Origin: Coremacera marginata
Lineage: Eukaryota; Arthropoda; Insecta; Diptera; Sciomyzidae
Direction: 5' to 3'
NCBI GenBank assembly: GCA_914767935.1
Contig: OU612045.1
Location: 27,374,290-27,438,289 of the forward strand
Length of the DNA stretch: 64,000 nt
Shown: one piece after another, positions 1-10,782 of the stretch
How positions within the stretch are numbered: the first letter of the stretch is position 1
Layout: every line of letters starts with the position of its first letter
Program-made: the position numbers and the translations under genes
The notes under the pieces: generated by a model
What the model was told of the DNA's origin: nothing
What the model saw: only the letters and a program-made list of their open reading frames with translations
The model's database searches: none

Positions 1-373
1 TGTGTGGGATCCAACGCGAACAAATTTTTTTGACAGTCAAATGTTTATGCAATATTGAATGTATGCTGGCCCCACTTATGCCTAAGGTTGCCTCAATCTC
101 ACGATAGGTAACATGACGATCTTGCAATATCAGTTCGCGCACAGCATCAATGGTTTTCGGAACAACAGCTGATTTCGGACGACCTTCACGAAATTCGTCT
201 TGGAGTGAACTACGACCACGATTGAATTCACCATACCATCGATAAACACTGGTCCTTGATGGAGCTTCATCGCCAAAAATTGAATTAAGTTCATCCATGC
301 ACTGTTGCTGTGTTAATTCACGTCGAAAGTTGTAAAAAATAATCGCACGAAAATGTTCACGATTTAATTTCAT
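1..373 (-). CDS. Mariner transposase, N-terminal part (partial)
   Basis: The frame is open from an ATG at 373-371 to the window edge, 124 codons without a stop. The protein starts MKLNREHFRAII and contains RRELTQQQCMDEL, APSRTSVYRWYGEFNRGR and EGRPKSAVVPKTIDAVREL, followed by a second helix-turn-helix (VTYREIEATLGISGASIH). This is the paired HTH DNA-binding region of mariner transposases, which bind the terminal inverted repeats and cut and paste the element. The catalytic DD(34)D domain lies outside the window, so integrity cannot be judged. The part that is visible has no frameshift, unlike the mariner at 45265-46570, and it is a different mariner lineage from that copy. Confidence 0.85.
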   Translation of the reverse strand, partial: MKLNREHFRAIIFYNFRRELTQQQCMDELNSIFGDEAPSRTSVYRWYGEFNRGRSSLQDEFREGRPKSAVVPKTIDAVRELILQDRHVTYREIEATLGISGASIHSILHKHLTVKKICSRWIPH

Positions 374-547
374 TTTTAGACCGAGATGAATCTTTTAAGT
401 TACTATAAACAACACAAATAGCGCTCGTATGTCGAAACGTTCTGAGTACGTATACGCCAACAAATGTCAAACTTTGCGATAGAGCTTTCAGTTGACAGAT
501 TGCAACACCAGGGTTGCCAAGTCCCGAAATATAAAAGGCACCCTACG
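1..547 (-). mobile_element. Mariner-family transposon, 5' part (cut by window edge)
   Basis: Reading leftward, this holds the 5' non-coding part and the first 124 codons of a mariner transposase. The right boundary is tentative. A sequence rich in GGGTGCC/GGGACTTGGCAACC, as in mariner ends, lies at about 505-547 and is followed by a TA at 548-549. The other end is outside the window, so the terminal inverted repeat cannot be confirmed. Confidence 0.6.
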
Positions 548-2261
548 TAGTCTTGGTGTATAAATCGTTTTGGCTTAACACATTTAATTGAGTAATTTTT
601 GTGCATTACGGAAGCTATGTACACTCATACACTGTAAATATTTAAACTGTGTAATGTACTTCTTCCCCGCCAGCACTACTAACCCAAACACACACATTTA
701 CACATTGCCTAAAAATAGCGTTCATATTTCTATATTCGTAAAATAAGAGCAGTAATGCTTGAAAATATTCTACTAATGGCTGACTGCTGGCCACTGAAAC
801 CATTAAATGAGGTCATTGTTTGTCTTCAAACAGTGTGTCGAACCGGGTAACTCCACTCAGCTAACGGCTGACGGGTTGGCTTAGCATGCATAGAACCATA
901 TTGTGTGCATAGAAAAATCTCTCCAAGTGCTGCTGACATTGTTGTTGCAACTACTGCTACTACTACATGATATCCACTTCCGAGTAGACAAGCAGCTGCT
1001 GCAGCACAAAATTAAATAGCGTTTCACTTACCGTTAGCACTTGACTGTGAAGCTGCACTTTACGTATGTACAGCTGCACCGGATTCGCGCCAAGTTGTTA
1101 TCTTTTCAAATGGATTTATTATTAACTATGTAAACTTTTTTAAACAAAGGCAACAAAAAACTAGAGAAACTACAAAAAAATGCACAGTGCATAAGTAGTA
1201 AAAATAGAGGAACAAAATTAAAATTTTGCAATATAAACCATTAAAGTTGCACTACACTCAAAAAATGTGCTACCAAGTTGATCTTTCGAGCATGTGCAGA
1301 TATGATGAATTATGAAAGCATACTTAGATGGATTGTGTACGCTGAGCAATTGATGTGTGAAAATATATTCTTAGTAATATTTTAGTACATTAAAATTAAT
1401 ATGTAAATGCATTTTAAATTTTGGTTTGAAGTTTGCTCTTGAGTAGCCATCAGCAACTTCAACTTGGCGCTTAAGACACCGTCTTCTAAAATGTGCTTTT
1501 ATTATCAAATTGAATTTAATTCTCTTATATGATATTTGAAAATTATATATTATTTATATAGATAAACTGAAAAACTCAACAGTTAAATTTCAGAAATTTA
1601 AGTACATTTCGTGGAATTTAATAATCCTCTACGACTACTTTTAAGGGTACGGAAAAGTCGTCATGAGTGGGACACTAAAGCTTTTTGGTTTACTTAATTC
1701 ATTTAAGTCCATTCCAAAGAGAAATATGTTTTGAACTTCAAAACAAGCTCAATAAATTTACTCAAAAAATTAAAAAAAAAAATTCAGAAAAAACGTCATT
1801 CATAAACTAAATTGCAAGTCTACAACTACACACTCAATCGTAAATAATTGCATTCGCGCAATCATTTACCACAATAATACTTTCACACACATACAGAAAC
1901 TTACAATCAGTAAAAAGTTCCATTACAAAAATATAAAAATATACCGATGACTCCATATCAAAACGCCCACGTTTCTGACATCACTATTTTTGAAAACTTT
2001 TAAACTCTCTGGGTTGATAGTTCTCCTGAAACGTATTACATCTGCATACTTCATTTTAAATTTTTATTTATTTTTAAAAGATATACATACACTGTAAATA
2101 ATTGGAAAATATATCCAAAAAAGCCATTAGTGCATGCATTCAAATAGCTGTAACTTCGAAACCGTAAGTCGTACAGAAAAAAAACTGGGATATATTTTAG
2201 AGACCTTGAATGGGTCTATCTTGGTTTGGCATTTTTTTGGAATCTTTTTGTGAAATTTTTA
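548..2261. other. Non-coding A/T-rich DNA, no gene recognised
   Basis: I see only short chance frames here. The stretch has CA/GT-poor intron-like composition, scattered poly-A and poly-T runs and no motif that I could assign. Confidence 0.5.
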
Positions 2262-3156
2262 TACCCCAACGCGTACTACGTAAGGGGTATATTAACTTTG
2301 TCATTCAGGGGTACATAACATTGTCATGTATAGAAAAATATATAAATTTTTGATCAGCATTATCTCCTGAGTCGATTTCCGTGTGTCTGTCTGTCTCTCC
2401 GTCTGTCGACACGATTACAGCTGAAATTTTAAAGCTATCGTGATAAGATTCAAAATATAAATGTATTTTTTAAAAAAGAAAGGTCATCTTCGAAAATGGG
2501 CCAAATCGGATGAAAACGACGCCTACCTCCCATACAAAGTGACTTTATATTAACCGTAAAATGTCTTTAAAATCCACAAAAATTTAAGAAATGCCTTGAA
2601 ATTTAGCTTGTAAGCTTTGCTCTTCAATCTTAATCTAGACTATGAAATTTGGATAAATCGGATGAAAACCACGCCTACCTCCAATACAAAGTGGCTTTAT
2701 TTCAAAGTTAAATCTCTTAAAAATCTGCTCAAATTAAAGAATTGTCTTGAAATTTTTCATATAAGCTTTGATATACAATATAGACCATCACTAGTATGTT
2801 TGGCAAAATCGAAGGAAAATCACGCCTAGCTCCCATACAAATTGGCTTTATTTTAAACGTAAAATCTCTTCAAAATCCCCAAAAATTTGTGAAATGTCTT
2901 GAAATTTTACACATTAGCTTTAATATATAATATGAACCATGATAAATGATGATTCTGTGATATATGGCAAAATGGGATCAAAACCATGCCTACCTCCCAT
3001 ACAAAGTGGCGTCATCAAAATAGGAAAATTTTCGTTAATATATAAAACTGAATGTCATCGTGTATGTCGTGGCTAAAGATTTCGGATATACTTCAATATG
3101 GCCTCGGGGGTATTTTAGCTTCGGTAACCTGCCGAAGCTCCATCCATACTAGTTTT
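2262..3156. repeat. Insect repeat with about four ~152-bp internal units
   Basis: It opens with a ggggtatattaactttgtcatt-type block common in dipteran repeats and closes with a hairpin (AGCTTCGG...CCGAAGCT, about 3117-3139). The core phrase gcctacctcccatacaaa recurs at 2521, 2673, 2824 and 2988, so the units are 151-164 bp. Each unit also carries an AAATCTCTT-like block and a CTTGAAATTT block. No protein is encoded. A more decayed relative is at about 57525-57990. Confidence 0.65.
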
Positions 3157-3772
3157 AGACTGAAGTTATTTGTCACGTTTCTTTGTAATGTTCGCAGTAA
3201 ATCTTCCATCTTTTGAATATAGTGTCGTTACAATACATTCATTGTTACGGCTCACACAAAATCTTAGCTTGGGATACTAAAGATTGCCATTCTTAACGAA
3301 TTTTTAAAAAAATGCCTACAAAAGATTTCTTACTTTTATACCGCAAATTCCATATTTTTATATATAAAATTCTTCCGTATTTTGTTTTGTCACTGAACTC
3401 CTCCTGAATGGCTGGACCGATTTTGATCAAATTTGGTGTGTGTGTGTGTATGCGGCTGGCTCTATAGATGTTTAAGGTCTAATTGACCTGGTAGGGGGCG
3501 CTGTTGTTACTGTGGCAGTGTTTAAAGGGGTATTTGAAAGTATCGCTCACAAACGCATTGAAAAATTGTCATAATTCTTTCAATACACCATAAATTTTTA
3601 TGCAAACAAAATACAAAAATACAAAATGAATAAAAATAAACAAGAAAAAAACTAAAATTTTTATGATATTTAGGCTCGATGTTCGACACTATGTTCAAAT
3701 ACGACACTATATTCAAAAGATAAAAAATTTACTGCGAACATTACAAAGAACGTGACAAATAACTTCAGTCTA
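3155..3772. mobile_element. Inverted-repeat (MITE/foldback-like) element, ~0.6 kb
   Basis: The left end (from 3155, TTAGACTGAAGTTATTTG) is matched on the opposite strand by the right end (to 3772) over about 72 bp, including the GTTCGCAGTAAAT and GAATATAGTGTCG blocks. Inside is a phrase about a 'gctggaccgattttgat' repeat that is widespread in insect transposons, plus a short GT tract. There is no transposase. The element directly abuts the repeat that ends at 3156. Confidence 0.65.
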
Positions 3773-4953
3773 AAAAAGTTTAAAACACTTTCATAAAAAC
3801 AGTCCAAAAAAGTACACTACAAAACGACGGTTTTGAAGTTACAGCTGTTTGAATACATGTACTAATTGTATTTATGAAGATATGTTCCAATTTTTTACAG
3901 TGTATAACTTAAAAAATAAACTGTTTTCGCAAAAACAAATAACACTGTTTAAGTTATTTTCACAAGCACTACTTAGCTACAAAGTTTATAAAATAAAATC
4001 GGAATCACAAAGGTCAGATTTGTTAAAAAATAGTCGAAGTGATATGCAATCATCGATATAAAAAATTATTAAAAAATAAAAACATACTCAGAAGTATAGC
4101 CCCTCAGTCGCTGCAGCAAATTTTGTCGTGTTTTTAATTAAAATGAATCGCAATAAGCTTTAAGTGCTTATGAAGCACATTATCACAGAAATACAGTGAA
4201 TGTTTATGAAGCACATTATTCACAAACATATTAACCCTTCGCCGAATCGACGAAGCACTAGTATTATATTTATTGTATTGTTGTTGTATTTAATCGTCGC
4301 ACTTTTTGCGTTTTTTCTTACAATGTTAGTTGTTATTATGCTGTTAATTAAAACGCATCATTATCGCAAAAAAATATCTCGAAATAGGAGATTTGCGTGT
4401 TTGTTTTAACATATGTAAAAGAGGCATGAACTTACAGAGTTAAGGAACTAGTTTAAAACGCGTACCACACTCGACCAAAATCACGCATGAACTGACAAAC
4501 CGTACCTCAGTATAAAAACAACTAACACTAAAATTAATTAAATTAGAAAACTGGATAAAACAATAAAAAAATAAATAAGATGGGTATAGAAGATGTAGAC
4601 GATGCTTAGAAACCAAGAAGGTTTAAAGCCTATCTAAAACAGTTAATTAAGCTTTGTGTGAAAGGCAATGAAATATTGCTCAAGAGCATTACACTGGTTC
4701 TCTTAAGCCACCTTCTAAGTCCCTCCAAAAAACGTAAAAGACAAAGATTAAGAAGAAAAATATAAAGAAGAAGAAAAATCTATGGCAGCTATTAAGAAGA
4801 AGACAACGGAGAAGAAAAAAGATTTAGAAAAAGATTAAGATTAAGAAGGGTGACCGCCCGCTCTTCCTTATATGATAATTTTATAACTGTTGACAAAAAT
4901 GATTTTAAGTTTTCATCCGATGCGTTGACTAGTGGACCAGAGGAAGAAATATA
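3773..4953. other. Non-coding DNA, no gene recognised
   Basis: A 69-codon frame at 4200-4409 would encode a hydrophobic segment (LLLYLIVALFAFFLTMLVV), but it has no neighbours or homology that I recognise, so I do not call it a gene. The 4560-4860 part is A/G-rich (AAGAAGAAG runs). Confidence 0.45.
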
Positions 4954-4961
4954 GTGACTAC

Positions 4962-5995
4962 CAGAGATCTGCAACGAGTCACGTTTTTGCGACTTATAGT
5001 GATTCATGCAAAACCGAGTTGTAGTGCGTGCACTTCAAACAAAAACCACCACTACTACTCGAAGCACTCTTGCTACAGAAAGAAAATCATAGTTCAATGT
5101 TTGATTCGTCAATCGAACGTCAAAGTCTACCAAATACTCTGCAACATCAAAGAACTTGTTATAAATCATAACGAAAACCCATAGCTCAAACAAAGTACTC
5201 ATAGCTCAAGCTAAAGTCCCATAGTTCATTAGGAATGCGTGCGAATTTTTCCAGTCAAACGCAGTGGCTGTTTTTGAACTTACGCTCGCTGTTAGAAGAG
5301 AAGCAGGGTTACCATAGAATTTTTTATAACGAAATACATTTAATTGGATTTTAAGATGCAGTAAACACTTTTTTATAGAATTTCGCTGTGCGTTTCACGA
5401 AATGGTGTAAAAGTAAAATAACACACCTTGTATATAAAGGGAACTTCTCCAAAAGAAATAATAAAAATAAATTTCAATTTAATAAAGTTTGTTTATTTAA
5501 ATTCAGCAAAATAATTATATAAGTAACTTCACGTATATTCACATAAAAAAAAGAAAATACATTATTTATATATGATAAATCAGCAGTTGTGACTCAATTG
5601 ATAAATCAGCAGAGTGTAGTGATTCAATTGTTAGTTATGTAAAAAAAAATTATTTTTTTAAATTTTTATAGTGAGAATTTAAAAATAATACACTGTCAAC
5701 AGATTAATTCTAAAATTCTTAATTTATACCAGAGCTGGTAACCCTGAAAAACACATCATTACTTTGAAGTGCTTGTGCATGTTGTTCACAACATGTTGTA
5801 CTTATTGAAATGAAGTTAGAATCATACCGACTACGTTCGACTGTGAGTCAGAGTATGACTCTTGAAGCATTGGATTTAAGTTGCGTGTTATGAATGCTTC
5901 AACATTTTTGATAAGTCTGAATATGAAGTAGAAGCCAAATTAATGCGTATATACTCGAGTCAACTATGTTTATAATGACTTGCTGCAGATCTCTG
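4962..5995. mobile_element. hAT-like non-autonomous element, 1034 bp
   Basis: The ends are CAGAGATCTGCAACGAGTC (left) and, on the complement of the right end, CAGAGATCTGCAGCAAGTC. It is flanked by a perfect 8-bp direct repeat GTGACTAC at 4954-4961 and 5996-6003. An 8-bp target-site duplication with CAG-starting ends is the hAT superfamily signature. There is no transposase frame inside, so it would have depended on a full-length relative. The Tc1-like element begins only 17 bp to the right. Confidence 0.85.
5304..5746. mobile_element. Possible nested MITE with CAGGGTTACCA ends
   Basis: CAGGGTTACCA at 5304 is matched by TGGTAACCCTG ending at 5746. The two 8-bp flanks agree at only about half their positions, so a target-site duplication is not convincing. 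It lies inside the hAT-like element and would be younger than it. Confidence 0.35.
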
Positions 5996-7201
5996 GTGAC
6001 TACGTTAACATACAGTTTGTCAAGAAAGTGTTTTTACATAGTGAAAAAATTGTAACTTATATTTTTGTCTTAACCATAATTGTCATAATTTTTTTTTGTT
6101 TGATTATTTTTGTTTATTGATAACGTATCATTTATTCAATGACAAAAATGTTGTGGTGAAAAAAGAAAACAACAAAATCAGCAGCAGTAAAAGCAACAAC
6201 ATAAACTGAAGTCACTTTGAAATTTTACTGTCAAGAAAGTGTTTTTACATTTTGTTCACTTTCTATATTAAAGCTATTGAAAGGATTTACCGTTATTGGT
6301 TTTGTTTTTACAGAGATGGGCTCATGTTTTAAAGTAAATAGAGCAAATTATTATTTGTTTTGTCTCTTGTAGCGCTTTAGATATCGTGCCATAGAGTGAA
6401 TATTTATACGAATAAAACTAAATACAAACGAAAATAAAAACGCGCGGTAAAAGGACCTCTTTTGATATAATCCAGTTCATTTATTATAATCATTTCATTG
6501 GAAGAACTGTTATGAAGTTATTTAAAATATTTTCTGGTACTAGCCAAACAGTTTATAACATTAGAAATCGTGCTGAAAATGAGAAAAGACTGCATTACCA
6601 TCCATCAATCGGTCGACCACGCATTTTTTCGGAAAGTAGGCAACGGTTCTTGACAAGAGCAGTGAATGACAACCTAAAAATATCTACAAGAGCTCTTGCT
6701 ATTATGCTTAACCCTCCGTCATGCACCTCCGTCATCTGGCCAGATATTTTACGAATTTAACTGTGATTTAAATTCATTTCTCATTTAGCTAGGGGCTTGA
6801 GTCTCTAGGTACCCTCTACAAATATTGTTAGGTATCGTTTTATGAAAAAATACATTAAAAAAAAAAACAACAAACAAAATTTATGTGGATTTTTTCATCC
6901 ATACATTGTATACGTAGCGCATGTATCTGGCCAGATACACACACATTTTGTATGAAGAGTACTGTACTCTATTGGTATTTTTTATTTTTCTCTGCGCTTG
7001 TTTACTTAAATCACTCTCACAGCAATGAAGGCAAACACAAACAAGGATTTTTTTTTCGTTTTTATATTTTATCGCTTCAGTTGCATAGTGAACTTTGAAA
7101 GGTACAGACAATAATTTACGGAGGAATTTTTATTTATTCGAAAAAAAAAAATTGGTGAAGAAGTACAGTTTGTTTATAATACGAGATTTAGTAGTGGTAA
7201 T

Positions 7202-8533
7202 GTGAATTTCCATACACGACTAGCAGAAGCATTGGCCAATGAGTTAGAGCGTGAAAGAGCCGCTGAAGAAGTGGTTGCAAATGATGAGATTGATGACTTC
7301 CCAGGAGTTCACGACGATATGGATCTTAATTATATGCCAGACGATGGCGATGTCTCAGATGTCGAAAATGATTGGGTTGTCGAAGCAGATGAAGTGTTTG
7401 ATAGTGACGATAGTGACGACGATGAAGAAATTGAAGAACAGAATGCTACCGAAGATTCTTTTCTTGTTAAGAACGGTACTATATGGTTTAAAAATGAACC
7501 AAATATTGGAGTTCGTTTACGTCAACACAATATCATGCGTTTTCGACCTGGTCCGAAGGAACAAAACAGTGTTCCAATTGAGGGGTTCAAAAAATTTTTC
7601 ACACCAAATATAACATTTATTATCATTTCTGAAACGAATCGCCATGGAAAAGCTGTAGTCGAGAAGTGGAATGCAGCTAGTCCCAGTAAAAAACAAAAAG
7701 TTTGGATAGATTTGACCGCAACTGAATTAGACGCATTTGTCGTCATTCTTTTCGCAGCTAGTTCTTCCCACAATAATATGCAAACCACAAAAGCTTTGTG
7801 GCAGTCAAATAATCTACCCATATTCAGAGCAGCCATGTCTTTTAATCGATTCTCTGCACTGGCACGATACATTCGTTTTGATGATGGTAGAACACGCGCT
7901 CAACGATTGCTCGATGACAAAGCTGCACCCATTCGTGACGTTTGGAATTTTTTAAATGAAAATCTTGCCAAAAACTATAGTCCGCATGGCAGCATAATAA
8001 GTGATGAACAACTGTTCCCATATCGTGGAAAAACTAAATTTACTCAGTACATACCATCAAAACCAGCGACATGTTGGACACCATGGCACTGGCTGTATTT
8101 TGTATTTGCAAAGAAGTTGATGTTCTCAATAAAAATAATGCTAGAAGAAATTTTCTCACTACGTTAGCTGATACATTGGTTCTTCCAAATATTGAAAACC
8201 GAATGAACAACATTCACATCATCAAACAATTCAACACTCGTTTGGCCATGGAATCGTATTTTGAAAGACCACTAAATGTAAGTTTGATTGATATAACATT
8301 CATTACATCTCATTTTCCTCGTTTTTCATTTCAGATTCCAGTAGTAATAGTTCCTAGCTCAAGTGGTGCTGATACTCTACAAAAGAGAAAAAGTTGTCAG
8401 CTTTGTACATTGGGAGATGAAAAAATTCCCCGACTAACTCGTTTTTTTTTGTTCCAAGTGCTCGACTCCGGTATGCCTACAACATTCGAAATCGGAGTAT
8501 ACATGTTTTAGTTGCTTACCTGAAGCTGTGTAA
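7202..8533 (+). pseudogene. piggyBac transposase, internally deleted and frameshifted
   Basis: The N-terminal part (7202-8080) has the acidic leader (DDMDLNYMPDDGDVSDVEND, EVFDSDDSDDDEE) and the start of the transposase fold (FNRFSALARYIRFDD, ISDEQLFPYRGKTKFTQYI). The frame is open from 7115, but the first ATG in it is at 7319, so the true start is lost or lies in another exon. At about 8070 the sequence jumps, in another frame, straight to the family's late region (ARRNFLTTLADTLVLPNIE). The whole segment with the three catalytic aspartates is missing. A 57-nt GT...AG intron-like segment (8278-8334) follows. The C-terminal cysteine-rich domain is reached through a frameshift at the T9 tract 8442-8450. 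In the shifted frame it reads CSKCSTPVC...CFSC and stops at 8533. Confidence 0.85.
8278..8334 (+). other. Putative 57-nt intron in piggyBac 1 transposase
   Basis: A GTAAGT donor at 8278 and a pyrimidine tract ending TTTCATTTCAG at 8334 bracket a segment whose length is a multiple of three. It has no stop in the reading frame, so either spliced or unspliced RNA keeps phase. Splicing is inferred from the sites only. Confidence 0.55.
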
Positions 8534-9837
8534 GACTTTTTTAATTTAGAATTAATTAAAACTTACTGTATAACTACTAAATTCAATTGAAATGAACTTT
8601 ATAACAATTTTTTTGAAATTAAACACAAAAATAAAATTTTTCTTGTTTTATTTCTCATTAAAATTTTTTTTGCACGGGTAGGTGGCTTAGCATGTACTAA
8701 GAACAAAAAAAAAAAAAATAGAAAATATATATCTGCCTGGCGTGATAACAATGTAATATTATCACTAAAATAGCATATTTTCATATAAATGTACTGAAAT
8801 ACATAGTGTATCTGGCCAGATACATGCGCTACGTACGTGACTATCGGAACATGTGCATAACGGAGGGTTAAAGAAGAGTTCCGTGATATTATTTCGCATG
8901 AATATGTGAGATAATACCCAGAAAGACATGCATATTCTTCAAGAGTAGCACGTTAGAAACCGAAGCTTACGACACAGCATATTATCGTTCACGATGAGGT
9001 ACATTGATATGCCAGAATCCTATGGGGATAATGTCATATTCTGTGACGAGTCAAAAATGTTGTTATTTTATAATAACAGGCCCAATAAAGTGTGGCGTCA
9101 GCCCTTAAAGGCATTGGCAAAACGTATTACTATTCCTACAGTGAAAGCCGGCGAACTATTTGCTATGGTATGGGGGCATATATCAAGTAGAGGGTTTGGC
9201 AATATTATGTTGATTGATGGCACAATGATAGCGAAACAATATTTGAAGGTTTTGAAGATAAATTTAACTAACAGCGCTTGAAAATTTCGATTAAGTAAAA
9301 AATTTTAATTCTACGAGGACAATTATCCGAAACATAAGGAGCACACAGTGAAGATGTGATTCCTTTTCAATTGTGAAAAAGTACTAGATACATCAGCCCT
9401 GAGGCCGGATCTTAACCTCATTAGTATTTAAACAAAATGTTTGCCAAAAGGCAGCCAAAAACACAGTGTAGAGTTAAAAACTGCTACTGAAGAAGAATGA
9501 AATAAAATTCCTATGGGATATGACGAAAAAAGATTATTTATGTTATTCTATTAGAAATAGGTCACCAGCCGTAATAGCATATGCCCATTCTTTTAATTAT
9601 AGTTTTAGTACAGTTTTAATAAAAATAGACTTTAATGTAAAAACACTTTCTTTACAGTAAAATTTCCAAGTAGTTTAAGTTTTCGTTGTTGCTTTTGCTT
9701 TTGCTGCTGCTGTTTCTTTTTACACTTTTTTCACCACTACATCCTTGTTATTAAATAAATAATCGCTTTTTTTTTGAAGACAAAAGTAAAAATTACAATA
9801 ATTTCGCTATGTCAAAACACTTTCATGACCAACTGTA

Positions 9838-10745
9838 AATCTACTCGGATATGTTACTACCTACAATAACAGCAATGAATTTATCACCAAATATAACAAA
9901 CAAAAAATTGCACGTCTAGGTTCAAAAAACTATCGAAACTGTGTTTTTTTTTTTTAAATACAAATAAGATCATGTGCATCTCTTAACAGAAAACTGTAAA
10001 AATTTTTATTAAAAAATGTTTTTGTTAAAACATTCGATTAAAGCAATTTTATAACGTATGCGATATTCTCGTTTGTTCTATTTTTTAATAAATTAAAAAT
10101 CATGCATAATGAACGGTAGTTATAAATTCAAGCAATTTTATGCAATTTGGACATGAATATTGGCCAGTGAGTATTTATTTTAATTAAACCTGTGGCACAC
10201 ACACACAAACACACTCACACATGCATAATCATGCGTAGCCATTTCAGCAAAAATTCAGCGTTCAATATAATAATTTCTCCTAAATGTAGGCAATCAAAAT
10301 CACTGCAATTTCTAATAATAACAATAACAATATTTTAAACGTTTAGCAACAAATGCATTGTTGTTCCAAATAAATGCCTTCGATTAACTTTCTAAATGTT
10401 TTGATTTAGCTTTTATAATTATTGTTATTATTGTTATTGTTAGTTTTGTGGCTTACGTTGTTGTTGCTGTTGGGCTTGTTGTAAAAATTTGTCTATCACA
10501 GCAGCTACATAAATTTTAGCATTTAATGAAAATGCTTGGCAAATTTTATTTATTTTAAATTGTTGTATTGAGAATGTAAGCAAGGTTTATGTTGTTGTTT
10601 TCATAAGTGTTGTTGTGTTCTATTTGCTATTGTTGTATTATTGTTGTGTTATTGTTATTTTTATGGTGTAGGTATATATTTTACTTATAGCAACAAAATT
10701 AATGTCAACATTTATAGCTACAATTGTTGTTATGTCTAATATAAA

Positions 10746-10782
<37 letters not shown>

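Larger units (their letters stand above)
6712..8867 (+). mobile_element. piggyBac-like element 1 (2156 bp), TTAA target
   Basis: The ends are CCCTCCGTCATGCAC (left) and CCCTCCGTTATGCAC (complement of right), flanked by TTAA at 6708-6711 and 8868-8871. A perfect 30-bp subterminal inverted repeat lies at 6911-6940 and 8807-8836, with the palindrome TGTATCTGGCCAGATACA at its core. The same TCTGGCCAGA core also occurs close to the left tip (about 6733-6744). Ends and TSD are intact, but the transposase is internally deleted. The copy could therefore only move with help from another copy. Confidence 0.95.
6512..9540 (+). pseudogene. Tc1-like transposase, split and decayed
   Basis: The 5' part runs from ATG 6512 to the piggyBac insertion at 6711. 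It encodes the end of the DNA-binding region, including TVYNIRNRAENE-like residues and the GRPR motif (hinge of Tc1 transposases), then ISTRALAIML. The 3' part resumes after 8871. Its best-kept stretch is 8994-9281, with VIFCDESKM (first catalytic D region), a conserved W, and MVWGHISSRGFGNIMLIDG, typical of Tc1 catalytic cores. Beyond it, EDNYPKH and RPDLN remnants at about 9310-9420 correspond to the second D and the terminal PDLN motif, but in broken frames. Besides the insertion there are several frameshifts and stops, so the gene is dead. Confidence 0.8.
6013..9835 (+). mobile_element. Tc1-like transposon with IR/DR ends, interrupted by piggyBac
   Basis: It starts CAGTTTGTCAAGAAAGTG at 6013 and ends with the matching CACTTTCATGACCAACTG at 9835, with TA on both sides (6011-6012 and 9836-9837). 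The inverted repeats are long, about 240 bp, and each holds the binding motif twice. The motifs are at 6016-6039 and 6227-6250 on the left and at about 9635-9659 and 9806-9835 on the right. This is the IR/DR architecture of Sleeping Beauty, Minos and related Tc1 elements. Taking out the 2156-bp piggyBac and one TTAA leaves about 1.66 kb, the normal Tc1 length. Confidence 0.9.

Noticed and set aside
403..624. 73-codon minus-strand frame upstream of the mariner transposase
   Set aside because: It lies in the mariner 5' non-coding part and shows no homology or domain.
4200..4409. 69-codon hydrophobic frame
   Set aside because: A single short frame in A/T-rich DNA with no recognisable family. 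A chance membrane-like segment is likely.
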